64,000 bases of DNA from Photobacterium damselae (GTDB taxonomy: Bacteria > Pseudomonadota > Gammaproteobacteria > Enterobacterales > Vibrionaceae): the NCBI RefSeq assembly GCF_003026815.1, contig NZ_PYOG01000005.1:124001-188000 (forward strand). Reading direction: 5' to 3'. Positions 1 through 9,202 of the stretch are shown here, piece by piece. The notes beneath the pieces were generated by a model. The model was given only the letters and a program-made list of their open reading frames with translations. It was not told the DNA's origin and made no database searches. Position numbers and translations under genes: made by a program. Position 1 is the first letter of the stretch; each line of letters begins with the position of its first letter.

Positions 1-99
1 AACCTTTTTCCACGGCGACTAATCCAGAGCGTTGTTACCAATCTCGATTTATTAGCCATCGCGGAATCGTTCCTTTAATTTTTAACAAGAGCTTTTACA

Positions 100-669
100 A
101 TGCCTAGAGCTAATGAAATCAAAAAAGGCGCTGCTGTTGAACTAAACGGTAAGCTACTTCTAGTTAAAGATATTGACGTTCAGAGCCCAAGTGCACGTGG
201 CGCATCGACTCTATACCGTATGCGTTTTACTGATGTTGCAACTGGCCTGAAAGTAGAAGAACGTTTCAAAGGCGATGATATCCTTGAAACCGTTGATCTT
301 TCTCGTCATCAATCTAGCTTCTCATACGTTGACGGTGATGAGTACATCTTCATGGATAACGAAGACTTTACTCAGTACACGTTCAATAAAGAAGATATCG
401 AAGACGAACTACTTTACATCACTGAAGATATTCAAGGTCTTCTAGTTCTTGTTGCTAATGAAAAGCCAATCGGCCTAGAGCTACCTGCTTCGGTTGAAAT
501 GGTGATTGAAGAAACTGATCCGTCAATCAAAGGTGCATCAGCATCTGCTCGTACTAAACCAGCTCGTTTTGCAACAGGCTTAACCGTTCAGGTTCCTGAG
601 TACATTGCAACAGGTGATAAAGTACGCATCAACACTTCTGAGCGTAAATTTATGTGCCGTGCAGACTAA
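100..669 (+). CDS. yeiP: Elongation factor P-like protein EfpL (YeiP)
   Basis: This 189-residue protein has the length and three-beta-barrel layout of the EF-P family. The domain I loop reads [12 protein letters not shown], with Arg33 where EF-P carries its modified lysine or arginine; this marks the EfpL/YeiP subfamily. EF-P-like proteins bind between the ribosomal P and E sites and relieve stalling at proline-rich motifs. The start is the ATG after an AT-rich leader; no gene is visible in the first 99 bases. A hairpin lies just downstream, so it is probably a single-gene unit. Identification is by remembered sequence similarity and is strong. Confidence 0.95.
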   Translation: MPRANEIKKGAAVELNGKLLLVKDIDVQSPSARGASTLYRMRFTDVATGLKVEERFKGDDILETVDLSRHQSSFSYVDGDEYIFMDNEDFTQYTFNKEDIEDELLYITEDIQGLLVLVANEKPIGLELPASVEMVIEETDPSIKGASASARTKPARFATGLTVQVPEYIATGDKVRINTSERKFMCRAD

Positions 670-685
670 TTTAGTTTGCTCAGAT

Positions 686-712
686 AAAGGCTTGTAGATC
701 ATGCAAGCCTTT
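686..712 (+). terminator. Hairpin after efpL
   Basis: A perfect 9-bp stem, AAAGGCTTG with CAAGCCTTT, lies 17 bases after the efpL stop. It is not followed by a clear T run, so it may be a weak terminator or a 3'-end stabilising hairpin. Confidence 0.55.
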
Positions 713-796
713 AGCTACTCACCCTGATATAGCTCTTTATACACATCCCCTTCTGTTTTCTTGAATCACCTCATCACTTCCAATCATGCTTGCTTA

Positions 797-827
797 ACCT
801 AGCATCTTGAACTGACTTAAGTATATA
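797..827. repeat. Half copy of a Vibrionaceae-type palindromic repeat
   Basis: The stretch beginning ACCTAGCATCTTGAACTGAC resembles the right half of the 48-bp palindrome at 27428-27475 (ACCTAGCACCTTGAAGTTAC followed by TTGGGTATA). The matching left arm is absent. It sits about 50 bp upstream of the next gene. Confidence 0.5.
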
Positions 828-875
828 ATCTCACTATAAACCCGTCGGTATTTCCGAAACAGAGAACCTCGATAT

Positions 876-1202
876 ATGGATAACTCAAACCTAATCTCAT
901 ACGATGATGTGATTGATGCGGCTTATGACATTTTTCTTGAAATGGCACAAGATAACTTAGAACCTGCAGATATACTTCTATTTACTATGCAGTTCGATGA
1001 TCGCGGCGCAGCTGAACTGGTTGAAACCAAAGATGATTGGGCTGAACATGTCGGCTTTGATGTTGATAAAGAGCGTTACGCTGAAGTTCGCATCGGTCTT
1101 GTTAACGAAGAAACAGATGAGCTTGACGATGTATTCGCACGTATGCTGATTTGTCGTGAAGAAGATAACAAGTTCTGTCACATTCTGTGGAAACGCGACT
1201 AA
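876..1202 (+). CDS. yciU: YciU-like acidic dsDNA-mimic family protein
   Basis: A 108-residue acidic protein rich in Asp and Glu. It matches the remembered pattern of E. coli YciU and Haemophilus HI1450: AYDIFLEMAQDNLEPADILLF near the N terminus and DDVFARMLICREEDNKFCHILW at the C terminus. The family has a negatively charged surface proposed to mimic double-stranded DNA; the physiological target is not settled. It is a single gene with a strong bidirectional terminator after it. The ATG start matches the family length. Confidence 0.9.
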   Translation: MDNSNLISYDDVIDAAYDIFLEMAQDNLEPADILLFTMQFDDRGAAELVETKDDWAEHVGFDVDKERYAEVRIGLVNEETDELDDVFARMLICREEDNKFCHILWKRD

Positions 1203-1235
1203 CCATTATTTGGTTATAAATAAAGTTACGATTAC

Positions 1236-1277
1236 AAAAACGGCGCAGAAGTTAGATTAACCTCTGCGCCGTTTTTT
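1236..1277. terminator. Bidirectional rho-independent terminator
   Basis: AAAAACGGCGCAGA pairs with TCTGCGCCGTTTTTT around a short loop. The flanking A and T runs let it serve both the YciU-like gene and the convergent emrD. Confidence 0.9.
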
Positions 1278-1319
1278 ATTGTATTTATTAGCGTGTTTAT
1301 TGCTAACTAGTTATAACCA

Positions 1320-2501
1320 TTAAGATGCCATAACTGGAGAATGGTGCTGACTGCGGCGAACCAAGAATAGGCTCACAATCACAATAATCGCCATAACCGA
1401 TAGCACAGAACCTAAGCTAAATTGATCGCTAGCACGCATAAATGATGCTGCCAGTGTCGCAATACCTGCCCCTAGGTTTTGTAATCCACCAAGTACGGCA
1501 CCTGCTGTACCAGCATGATTTGGGAAAGGCTCAATTGCTGCTGTGGTCGCAGATGGAAATAGAATACCTGCACCAAAGAAGTAAATGAAAGCGCCACCAA
1601 TTAGAGAAGTTACAGTCACCAAACCTTCAATACCTGGGATCAAAATGGTCACGGCTCCTAATGCCAATGCTGCCATACCAATATACAGTACACGTCGGTT
1701 GCCAATACGTCCCACCAGCATTGATGAGCACCATGCTCCCATCAAATAACCTGGTAATGGCACGATAAATAACCAGCTTACGGTTGTTGGATCCAGTTTT
1801 AATACACTACCCAATAACACACCAGCCGCGGCTTCAAATGCTGCGATACCAGCAAAGGTAGCGATTAAGCACAGCACATAGCCTTGGAATTGACGGTTAC
1901 TTAAAACGTAACGATAACTTGCCATTGCACTATCAGTACGGCGTTTCTCAACAGGCAGAGTTTCACTAAACCAAGCCATCATCGCAATCGTGACAAATGC
2001 GCCGAAGATCAAAAGAAAACCGTAGCTTGCTTTCCAACCCATATGCGTAGATAGGTATCCACCAAGAACAGGCGCAATCAATGGAGAGAAAATTACCCCC
2101 ATGCTGATTAAACTGTTCGCTTTGTGTAGATCTGCGCCTTCATAGCAGTCACGAGTTACGGTTCGAGACATCGCACCACTACAACCTGTACCACAGCCCT
2201 GAATAAAACTCGCCGCTAAAAACAACTCAAAGCTTGAAGAAAATAGCGCAAGAACCGTACCCGCTAAGAAGATACTCATACCTGCAATCGTTACAGGTCG
2301 ACGGCCAATTTTGTCTGAAATAGGCCCGTAAATAAATTGCGATAATCCATATGGGATCAAATACGCTGCCATCACCGCTTGTAAGTATGCCGACTTAGTC
2401 GCGAATGCTGCTGCCATTTCAGGTATTGCAGGCACATACATGGTTTGGGTCATCTGCCCAACTGCAACAAGAATAATTAAAAGAAATAGCAAACGAGCCA
2501 T
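1320..2501 (-). CDS. emrD: Multidrug efflux MFS transporter EmrD
   Basis: A 393-residue, 12-helix major facilitator protein of the drug:H+ antiporter type. The N terminus (LVAVGQMTQTMYVPAIPEMA), the motif A-like GPISDKIGRRP after helix 2, and GAGILFPSATTAAIEPFP match E. coli EmrD (394 aa) closely. It sits in the inner membrane and exports hydrophobic compounds. The reading frame extends upstream to a TTG at 2543, but the ATG at 2501 gives the family length and N terminus. It converges with the YciU-like gene. Homology is clear; substrate range is not visible. Confidence 0.9.
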   Translation of the reverse strand: MARLLFLLIILVAVGQMTQTMYVPAIPEMAAAFATKSAYLQAVMAAYLIPYGLSQFIYGPISDKIGRRPVTIAGMSIFLAGTVLALFSSSFELFLAASFIQGCGTGCSGAMSRTVTRDCYEGADLHKANSLISMGVIFSPLIAPVLGGYLSTHMGWKASYGFLLIFGAFVTIAMMAWFSETLPVEKRRTDSAMASYRYVLSNRQFQGYVLCLIATFAGIAAFEAAAGVLLGSVLKLDPTTVSWLFIVPLPGYLMGAWCSSMLVGRIGNRRVLYIGMAALALGAVTILIPGIEGLVTVTSLIGGAFIYFFGAGILFPSATTAAIEPFPNHAGTAGAVLGGLQNLGAGIATLAASFMRASDQFSLGSVLSVMAIIVIVSLFLVRRSQHHSPVMAS

Positions 2502-2878
2502 TTTTACTGAAGAAGATTGCTGAATCACAACCTGCGCCCTCAAAACAGAATAATATGTCGAAAATGGGTAAATTTTTGCGAATTACCGACCAATAACAGA
2601 ATAAAATACTAGAGTAATAAATCTAATAAGGGATATAACCCAAAAGGTTGTTTATATTTAGCTTCATACTCTGATTTAGAGCGAGATAGTAGTGTTATTT
2701 TGAGATACTGGCAAGCTTATCAATCAAGATTCTTTATTATGCAAACCATTAGATAAACTAATCTGAAAAACAATGCGGTAGAATCAAAATAAAACGCTTT
2801 AAAAACAATAGATAAACAAAAACCCCAACATTTCTGCTGAGGCTTATAAATCGTGTTTTGTATAAGATAATTTACGGT
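2502..2878. other. Gene-free AT-rich interval between emrD and ribA
   Basis: About 377 bases with no supportable gene. It should hold the minus-strand emrD promoter near 2510-2640 and, at its right end, the ribA terminator. Nothing else was recognised. Confidence 0.6.
2817..2842 (-). terminator. ribA terminator
   Basis: On the minus strand CCTCAGCA-GAAA-TGTTGGGG is followed by TTTTTG. The stem has 8 pairs, including G-U pairs, closed by a GAAA tetraloop. It lies 37 bases after the ribA stop. Confidence 0.7.
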
Positions 2879-3478
2879 TTATTTTACATCTAATCGATGA
2901 TGACCGTGACTCACCTTAGCTTTAAGGTAATTTTCGTTGCCGTCTTTAATATGTGCTTTAGTACCAACAACTTCCGCGATCTTAATACCGTTTTCTTCTA
3001 ACTCACGAATTTTCTTCGGGTTATTAGTAATTAAGCGAATTTCTTCTAGGCCCAATGCCTTTAACATTTGCGCCGCTTCAGAGAAATCACGTAGATCATC
3101 TGGGAAACCTAAATGGTTGTTCGCTTCATAAGTATTCATGCCTTCGCTTTGTAGCTTATAAGCATCAATCTTATTATAAAGGCCAATCCCGCGACCCTCT
3201 TGGCGTAAATACAATAATACGCCACCTAGCTCACCCATCTTAGTAATGGTTTCATCAAGCTGCTCACCACAGTCACAACGAGATGAATGGAAAACATCGC
3301 CAGTTAAACACTCAGAATGCATACGCACTAACGGTGGTTGAGATTGCTTATCTGCATCTCGAAAAATAATAGCAACGTGCTCTTTCCCTGACTCTAATCC
3401 ATGAAAAGAAAGCAGATCGGCTGGGATATTACTTTGAAGGCCTACTTTAAAAGGCACTCGTGCTCTTACTGTTACCAT
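2879..3478 (-). CDS. ribA: GTP cyclohydrolase II
   Basis: A 199-residue enzyme that opens GTP to the diaminopyrimidine precursor of riboflavin. Zinc-binding cysteines are visible at C57, C68 and C70 ([20 protein letters not shown]), and the catalytic stretch [10 protein letters not shown] at 91-100. Length and N terminus match stand-alone RibA rather than the fused RibBA. The frame continues 14 codons upstream, but the ATG at 3478 begins the conserved [10 protein letters not shown]. No FMN riboswitch pattern was seen upstream. Confidence 0.95.
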   Translation of the reverse strand: MVTVRARVPFKVGLQSNIPADLLSFHGLESGKEHVAIIFRDADKQSQPPLVRMHSECLTGDVFHSSRCDCGEQLDETITKMGELGGVLLYLRQEGRGIGLYNKIDAYKLQSEGMNTYEANNHLGFPDDLRDFSEAAQMLKALGLEEIRLITNNPKKIRELEENGIKIAEVVGTKAHIKDGNENYLKAKVSHGHHRLDVK

Positions 3479-3705
3479 TGTATACCTGAGTACTTCTAGG
3501 TGATTATTAAACATAACCACAGGGTTTATTCGTGTTTGCGCAGTTTGGCTTATCTCGCAATCGTTATGGCGTAGATATCAACCGCAATGCAAACTGATTT
3601 ATGACAAGATAATAACGAAAATCACTTAACTAAAACAGCGTTAGTTTTTGGTCTTACCTTTTAGTCATGAATACTAATGTTATATTATAACACTTTCAAC
3701 CTTAT

Positions 3706-4041
3706 TTATTTTATGGGTTTATGAGAATGACTGGCTTCATCGCAAATACAAGCTGAATATAGCGTAAAAACAATCACCCCAGACATAATGGCGAACATTC
3801 GCTCCCAATCCCCTCCCATCGCAAGACGCATATTTAGCATGTCATAGGTGGTATAAATCCAGAAGAAGGCCCCTGCAAATAAACCGATCTGCAATATTTT
3901 GGTGATAACCGTTTGTGATAACAGAAGTAAACCGGGTAATAAGGCTAAAACAATGCAAGTGCCAACATAACCAAATCGAAGTGCATGGGCCGCAAGCAAC
4001 CAGAAGCTCAATGTTATCCATGTGCGGTGTAATTTGCTCAT
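3706..4041 (-). CDS. Small membrane protein of unknown function
   Basis: A 111-residue protein with about three or four hydrophobic segments, beginning MSKLHRTWITLSFWLLAAHA. A typical ribosome-binding sequence (AGGAAAGC on the minus strand) precedes the ATG. I do not recognise the family. It stands alone between ribA and the divergent NifU-like operon, so context gives no function. Confidence 0.7.
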   Translation of the reverse strand: MSKLHRTWITLSFWLLAAHALRFGYVGTCIVLALLPGLLLLSQTVITKILQIGLFAGAFFWIYTTYDMLNMRLAMGGDWERMFAIMSGVIVFTLYSACICDEASHSHKPIK

Positions 4042-4538
4042 TAGCTTTCCTTCTACGTTGTTATTGTCTTTTTCTTCTCACTTTATAAGTTATATATTTT
4101 ATACATGTTTATAAGCGGAGTAAAAACCATATTTGCAATCTTTAATTAAAAAAATATCAGGGGTCATAAAACCTTAAAAAGTGTATAGTTATTCCAGAAG
4201 CAAATTAATGCTGGTTAAGATAATATAAATCTTAACGGGAGATGATGTTCCTCCTTTAACCGCCTTTCTGATCTTTTTCTCTAAGGATGATGACGTCTAA
4301 CAACAGTCGACTTTGATGGGTCGCGGATAGATCTATATTGGGTGAATAGCGTAAGAAATGACGTATTACTACTCTGTATAGATTGATGTTGTTGGAATAG
4401 ATCTATCCATGCTCTCCGCCCCCTCAATGTTTTTGACAAATAAATTAAAAATCTAAGACTCAAAGTGATTCCTTACTCTGTTTTATTTCAGTTTTCTTTG
4501 AGTTTTAAGAATTAAAATTGTCACAGTGAGGCAAAGCA
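4042..4538 (+). promoter_or_regulatory. Long structured leader of the NifU-like/GGGtGRT operon
   Basis: About 500 bases without a clear gene precede the NifU-like start. Visible elements are a GGAG/CTCC hairpin at 4219-4239, a possible nine-codon peptide MMTSNNSRL after AAGG around 4286-4315, and a perfect 12-bp inverted repeat, GGATAGATCTAT (4325-4336) and ATAGATCTATCC (4397-4408). Each arm contains the 10-bp palindrome ATAGATCTAT. It could be a cis-acting RNA, a paired operator, or both. I matched it to no known riboswitch class. Confidence 0.45.
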
Positions 4539-5231
4539 ATGCAATATTCAGCAGAAGTTCAAAACATGTGTCCCCTATCTCGTGGTCCACAACACGAATC
4601 AGCTCCGATTCCTGTAGAAGGCCGTTGGGTGAGTCCAAAAGATGTTATTGCGATTTCAGGTTTAAGCCACGGTGTTGGTACATGTGCACCACAACAAGGT
4701 GCAGCAAAACTAACGCTTAACGTTAAAAATGGCATTATTGAAGAAGCATTGATTGAAACTATTGGCTGTTCAGGTATGACACACTCTGCAGCAATGGCTT
4801 CTGAATTAATTACAGGCAAAACCATTCTAGAAGCGCTAAACACCGACCTTGTTTGTGATGCTATCAACGTAGCAATGCGCGAAATTTTCCTACAGTTTGT
4901 TTATGGTCGTACTCAAACTGCCTTCTCTTTAGATGGTCTACCAATTGGTGCTGGTCTTGAAGATCTTGGTAAAGGCTTACGTAGCCAAGTAGGTACTCAT
5001 TACGGTACTCGTGCAAAAGGTCCACGTTATATGGAAATGGCCGAAGGTTATGTAACTAAAGTCGCGTTAGATGAAAATGAAGAAATCATCGGTTACCGCT
5101 TTGTTAACCTAGGCAAGATGATGGAATCTATCAGTAAAGGCGTTCCAGCTAATGAAGCAATGGAGCAAGCAACTGGTCAATATGGTCGTTTCGATGAAGC
5201 GGTTCGTACTATCGATCCACGTCACGAATAA
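4539..5231 (+). CDS. NifU-like iron-sulfur scaffold family protein
   Basis: A 230-residue protein with an IscU/NifU-N-like pattern: GTCAPQQGAAKLTLNVKNGII, ETIGCSGMTHSAAMASEL, and further cysteines. C11, C49, C77 and C106 are candidate cluster ligands. It is longer than IscU (about 128 aa) and has an extra C-terminal half (residues 130-230) that I do not recognise. The 66-bp gap to the GGGtGRT gene implies co-transcription, and this pairing recurs in other bacteria. Iron-sulfur binding is inferred; the client or substrate is unknown. The start ATG follows GTGAGGCAAAGC. Confidence 0.8.
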   Translation: MQYSAEVQNMCPLSRGPQHESAPIPVEGRWVSPKDVIAISGLSHGVGTCAPQQGAAKLTLNVKNGIIEEALIETIGCSGMTHSAAMASELITGKTILEALNTDLVCDAINVAMREIFLQFVYGRTQTAFSLDGLPIGAGLEDLGKGLRSQVGTHYGTRAKGPRYMEMAEGYVTKVALDENEEIIGYRFVNLGKMMESISKGVPANEAMEQATGQYGRFDEAVRTIDPRHE

Positions 5232-5297
5232 TCAGCTAAGCTGTTAACCATATATTTAATTACAACCTAATTTGCTAAATTTATTGAGGATTTTATC

Positions 5298-6299
5298 ATG
5301 GCTGCATTGTTCGAAAGCTTTGATCGTCGTATCAACCAAATCACTCCTGTTCTAGAAAAATACGGTTTCGCATCGCTAGAAGAAGCACGTCAGTTCGTTG
5401 AAGACAAAGGTGTTCGTGCTTACGATATCGTAAAAGAAACTCAACCTATCGCCTTTGAAAACGCATCATGGGCTTATGTACTAGGTGCTGCAATTGCTCT
5501 TAAAGAAGGCGCAAAAAACGCAGCTGAAGCCGCAGAATACCTAGGCCAAGGTCTACAAGCATTCTGTATTCCAGGTTCTGTAGCCGATCAACGTCAAGTG
5601 GGTTTAGGCCATGGTCGTTTAGGTGCTCGTCTGCTTAGTGATGAAACTCAGTGTTTCTGCTTCCTGGCAGGTCACGAGTCTTACGCAGCAGCAGAAGGTG
5701 CGATCAAAATTGCACTAAACGCAAACAAAGTACGTAAAAACCCACTACGCGTAATCCTAAATGGTTTAGGTAAAGATGCGGCATACCTAATTGCTCGTAT
5801 TAACGGCTTTAACTACGTTCAAACTCAGTTTAACTACTCAACTGGTGAACTAGAGATTGTTAATGAGCGTCGTTTCTCTAAAAGCCAACGTGGTGACATT
5901 AACTGTTATGGTGCAGATGATGTTCGTGAAGGTGTTGCGATTATGCATCGTGAAAATGTTGATATCTCAATTACAGGTAACTCAACTAACCCAACACGTT
6001 TCCAACACCCTGTTGCAGGTACTTACAAAAAAGAACGTCTTGAATCTGGCCTTGGCTACTTCTCTGTAGCATCAGGTGGTGGTACAGGTCGTACTCTTCA
6101 CCCAGATAACGTAGCAGCAGGTCCAGCCTCTTACGGTATGACTGATACTATGGGTCGTATGCACTCAGACGCTCAATTTGCTGGTTCATCTTCTGTTCCT
6201 GCTCACGTAGAGATGATGGGACTTATCGGCATGGGTAACAACCCAATGGTTGGTGCTACTGTTGCGGTTGCAGTAGCGATTGAGCAAGCTCAAAAATAA
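5298..6299 (+). CDS. GGGtGRT family protein
   Basis: A 333-residue protein carrying its family signature SGGGTGRTLHPDN at about 259-271, plus conserved-looking segments around 96-115 (ADQRQVGLGHGRLGARL) and 227-241. Cysteines occur at C90, C119, C121 and C203. The family is named for the motif and has no established biochemical role that I know of. It is the second gene of the operon with the NifU-like protein, which suggests a role involving an iron-sulfur cluster or a sulfur carrier. AGGA precedes the ATG, and a good terminator follows. Confidence 0.85.
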   Translation: MAALFESFDRRINQITPVLEKYGFASLEEARQFVEDKGVRAYDIVKETQPIAFENASWAYVLGAAIALKEGAKNAAEAAEYLGQGLQAFCIPGSVADQRQVGLGHGRLGARLLSDETQCFCFLAGHESYAAAEGAIKIALNANKVRKNPLRVILNGLGKDAAYLIARINGFNYVQTQFNYSTGELEIVNERRFSKSQRGDINCYGADDVREGVAIMHRENVDISITGNSTNPTRFQHPVAGTYKKERLESGLGYFSVASGGGTGRTLHPDNVAAGPASYGMTDTMGRMHSDAQFAGSSSVPAHVEMMGLIGMGNNPMVGATVAVAVAIEQAQK

Positions 6300-6338
6300 T
6301 AATCGCAATCATAAATAGCTTTATCTTCAACTAACGAA

Positions 6339-6368
6339 AAAGGTGCGGTTTTAATCAACTGCACCTTT
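6339..6368 (+). terminator. Terminator of the GGGtGRT operon
   Basis: AAAGGTGCGGTT and AACTGCACCTTT form a 12-base stem with one mismatch, followed by ATTTGTTTTT. Confidence 0.85.
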
Positions 6369-6566
6369 ATTTGTTTTTCTGAATTGTTATTTTTGAGAAA
6401 TTCACTAAAATCACTCCATCCGATCATTTAGTGATATGAGTTTCCAGAAGATTTCAGGAACCCTACTCTACTCGTAAACTGTGAATGCCGTTTACCCATC
6501 CTAAGTGGTCAAGTTAGTCTAACACTACGATGCATCTCAATGTGTCGATGTCGTAAAGGAAACATC

Positions 6567-7472
6567 ATGATCCAAGTAGTAGGTCACAAAAACCCAGATA
6601 GCGATAGCATCTGTTCAGCACTAGTATGTACAGCTCTTCTTAAAGCTCGTGGTCTTGAAGCTACAGCTATTCGTCAAGGTGAGCTAAACCGCGAAACTCA
6701 ACACATCCTTGAGATTGCAGGCGTAGCAGCACCAGAACTACGTACTAGCGTTGCTGGCGAAAAAGTATGGCTAGTTGACTATTCAGATCTTGCTCAAGCT
6801 CCTGATGATCTAGCAGAAGCAGAAGTTGTAGGTATTGTTGACCACCACCGTCTAGGTGATGTAATGACAATCAACCCTCTAGAAGCTTGGATCTGGCCTG
6901 TAGGTTGTACTTGTACTGTACTATTCAACCTATTTAAGATTGAAGGTCACGAAATCACTCGTGAACTAGCACTTCTTATGATGTCTGCAATCCTATCTGA
7001 TACAGTAGGTTTCGCATCTCCAACTTGTACTCAAAAAGATAAAGATGCTGTTGCTGAGCTTGCAGCAATCGCAGGTATTGAAGATCTTGATGCATTCATC
7101 AAAGCACTTCTTATCGCTAAAACTGACATTGCAGGTCTAACTGCAGCACAACTTGTTGAAAAAGACCTTAAAGGCTACCCATTCAACGGTCGTGACGTTG
7201 TTGTTGGTCAGATCGAACTTGCAACTCTAGAGCAAGTTGAAGAGATGATCGAAGAGCTAGAAGCTGATCTACAGCGTCGTTGTGACGAAGAGAAGCTAGC
7301 AATGGCTGCTCTAATGCTAACAGACATCACAACTAGCACAACTCGCCTACTATACAAAGGTGAGTGGAATAATATCCTAGACCAACACGCTAACGACGGC
7401 ATGCTAATGATGGAAAACACATTAAGCCGTAAGAAACAAGGTTGGCCTTGGCTACAAGAAGTTCTAGCGTAA
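6567..7472 (+). CDS. ppaC: Manganese-dependent inorganic pyrophosphatase
   Basis: A 301-residue class II (DHH family) pyrophosphatase, which hydrolyses pyrophosphate in the cytoplasm. Metal ligands are visible as H7, D11 and D13 in VGHKNPDSDS, D71, and the D92-H93-H94 motif. The C-terminal substrate loop SRKKQGWPW is present. The ATG at 6567 follows AAAGGA and gives the family N terminus; the frame extends to 6540 but without the motif. Codon use is strongly biased, as in highly expressed genes. It ends at a clear terminator. Confidence 0.95.
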   Translation: MIQVVGHKNPDSDSICSALVCTALLKARGLEATAIRQGELNRETQHILEIAGVAAPELRTSVAGEKVWLVDYSDLAQAPDDLAEAEVVGIVDHHRLGDVMTINPLEAWIWPVGCTCTVLFNLFKIEGHEITRELALLMMSAILSDTVGFASPTCTQKDKDAVAELAAIAGIEDLDAFIKALLIAKTDIAGLTAAQLVEKDLKGYPFNGRDVVVGQIELATLEQVEEMIEELEADLQRRCDEEKLAMAALMLTDITTSTTRLLYKGEWNNILDQHANDGMLMMENTLSRKKQGWPWLQEVLA

Positions 7473-7498
7473 TCTAGATTTCTTGTCTTGATAAAAGA

Positions 7499-7528
7499 AG
7501 AAGCATCCACTTGGGTGCTTCTTTTTTA
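7499..7528 (+). terminator. ppaC terminator
   Basis: AGAAGCATCC and GGTGCTTCT pair around ACTTG and are followed by a T run. Confidence 0.85.
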
Positions 7529-7554
7529 TTAAAGGGACAAATAACAGCGTTAAG

Positions 7555-8778
7555 TTACGATGCTTTTGGTAGATCATCAGGCCGCTTTAATACTGCGCCA
7601 TAATGTTTAACGAACTCACGACCAATTAACTTACCTTGCCGATAATCCATTTCTAAATCATCTGCATTACTGAGCAAAGCCCGACTTTTTAGCTGAGCTT
7701 CTGGGGCTATCTGAATTACATCGAGTCCTGCTGGTGGCGACTCAATAAAATCATTCATGTCTTTGTAGGTTTCATAGTAGCGCGTCAACATTTCGATCAC
7801 TTCGGCGCTGCGGCTGTAACCTGCCAGTTTTAAAAAGCGTTCAATATTATCTTGAGTCAACCACCCTTTTTTATTTATTGATTCGGTAGCTTGAGTCACG
7901 TTCGCTTCAATCTCTAACTCTTGCTCGGTTTTATCCAAATCACGCCAAGGTAGCTCATTTTTCCACTGTGAAAATCGCTCGGAGATCTCACTGTGAAAAA
8001 CCCGAAACTTATCTAATGACTCTTGTAAGTTAAGCTTTTCGACATATTCTGGCAGACCTTGCTCTAGCCTATCTTTCCAGTCTTGAATTGCACTTTGCTC
8101 GCTTTCATCATCCAGTTCTATGTCTAACGATTCAGTACGAATAATCACAACCAGATCGGCCCCTTGACGCCAAGCTTCTTTAGCTGGAATTGCAGCACTT
8201 ACGCCCCCATCTACCCACTCTAAATCGCCAATATTAACGGGATGTTGATACAACACGGGGATCGCGCAACTGGCTCGCAGAACATCACGCCAGTTATCCT
8301 GGTACATAGGCAGATAAATATCTTGTAATGAGTCTTTTCTAGTAGCACAAGCAAATGCTTTTCGTCCCACTAATGTTTTTTGTGCTTGGGAGAAATCCAA
8401 TGCCATTGAACCATCGGGCGCAACAATATCCAGTGCCCAATCCAAATCCATAGAGCGTTGTTGGCTGAGGTATTTATAAAGACTGAAGAAATTGTCTTGT
8501 GAGGTGTATTGAGTAATAAAATTGTAGCCAAACATCTCTTGTCGGCTAATAAATGAAGAGAGATTTAAAGCACCTGCTGATGTGCCAATATAAAGCTGGA
8601 AAGGATCAAAGTTTGCCTCAAGGAAAGCATCCAGCACGCCAGCGGTAAAAATGCCTCTTTGTCCTCCACCTTGTACAACCAACGCAATTTTTTGATATTT
8701 TTTGCCACAAAAATCTTCAGCAATTGGTTGCCAGAGCTCAGACTCTAATGTGGATAAAGTAAAAGGTAGATGATTCAT
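7555..8778 (-). CDS. yjjU: Patatin-like phospholipase (YjjU family)
   Basis: A 407-residue patatin-fold protein. The oxyanion-hole loop GGGQRG (37-42), the nucleophile elbow GTSAG with Ser67, and the catalytic Asp in DGG at 190 are all present, so the Ser-Asp dyad is intact. It resembles E. coli YjjU in its N-terminal half; the C-terminal third is helical and extends beyond the patatin domain. It probably acts as a lipid acyl hydrolase. No signal peptide is visible. It converges with ppaC. Confidence 0.85.
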   Translation of the reverse strand: MNHLPFTLSTLESELWQPIAEDFCGKKYQKIALVVQGGGQRGIFTAGVLDAFLEANFDPFQLYIGTSAGALNLSSFISRQEMFGYNFITQYTSQDNFFSLYKYLSQQRSMDLDWALDIVAPDGSMALDFSQAQKTLVGRKAFACATRKDSLQDIYLPMYQDNWRDVLRASCAIPVLYQHPVNIGDLEWVDGGVSAAIPAKEAWRQGADLVVIIRTESLDIELDDESEQSAIQDWKDRLEQGLPEYVEKLNLQESLDKFRVFHSEISERFSQWKNELPWRDLDKTEQELEIEANVTQATESINKKGWLTQDNIERFLKLAGYSRSAEVIEMLTRYYETYKDMNDFIESPPAGLDVIQIAPEAQLKSRALLSNADDLEMDYRQGKLIGREFVKHYGAVLKRPDDLPKAS

Positions 8779-8903
8779 GACAAATCCCCCGACAACAACA
8801 GATCATGGCGTGGATTATACTCAACTTACCTAAATAAAAATGAGCAGAGAGCCATAGTTTGTCATTGCTTCCCTGCCCAATTTGTTACGGCTTGTAAGAA
8901 CGA

Positions 8904-8993
8904 TTACGCATGTAAGGCAATAAGACCAAAAGCGACCAAATACGCAAAAGTAACACCCGTTGATAATAAAGCGAATCTCAAACTAAATTCCAT
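8904..8993 (-). CDS. YnhF-like small membrane protein, 29 aa
   Basis: A 29-codon gene on the minus strand encodes MEFSLRFALLSTGVTFAYLV followed by AFGLIALHA, a single transmembrane helix. A GGGGAG ribosome-binding site precedes the ATG. E. coli YnhF is also 29 residues, with the pattern LKFSLVTTIIVLG...VGLTAALH, and aligns end to end by eye. YnhF is a membrane peptide of unknown role. The length, ribosome site and family resemblance together make this a real gene rather than a chance frame. Confidence 0.7.
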   Translation of the reverse strand: MEFSLRFALLSTGVTFAYLVAFGLIALHA

Positions 8994-9171
8994 TTCTGTT
9001 CTCCCCTATGCGCCTTGATATTGTAACCATTTGTTAACATAAGTGTAGAATCAGATTGTGGGATTTGACAAAGAAAATGGCAATTTTTTGTTTTAGGGGT
9101 GGTTTTTTTGGTAATGAATTGTTAGCGAACGTTCATCATTTACTTAGATGCATATGACACTTTATGTTTTG

Positions 9172-9202
9172 CTAAATGCTCAGGGTTTTCCTGAGCATTT
9201 AG
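9172..9202. terminator. Strong hairpin at the island edge
   Basis: CTAAATGCTCAGG and CCTGAGCATTTAG form a perfect 13-bp stem around a five-base loop, followed on the plus strand by ATGATTTTT. It could end transcription from either side of the yjjU/RES interval. Confidence 0.65.

Noticed and set aside
3479-3705. FMN riboswitch before ribA
   Set aside because: The conserved AGGGUU...GGUGAGAUUC-type elements are absent.
4281-4463. 60-codon minus-strand frame in the GGGtGRT leader
   Set aside because: It overlaps the inverted repeats, has no ribosome site and no protein-like pattern.
8770-9018. 82-codon plus-strand frame
   Set aside because: It is antisense to the start of yjjU and to the YnhF-like gene, and has an atypical composition.
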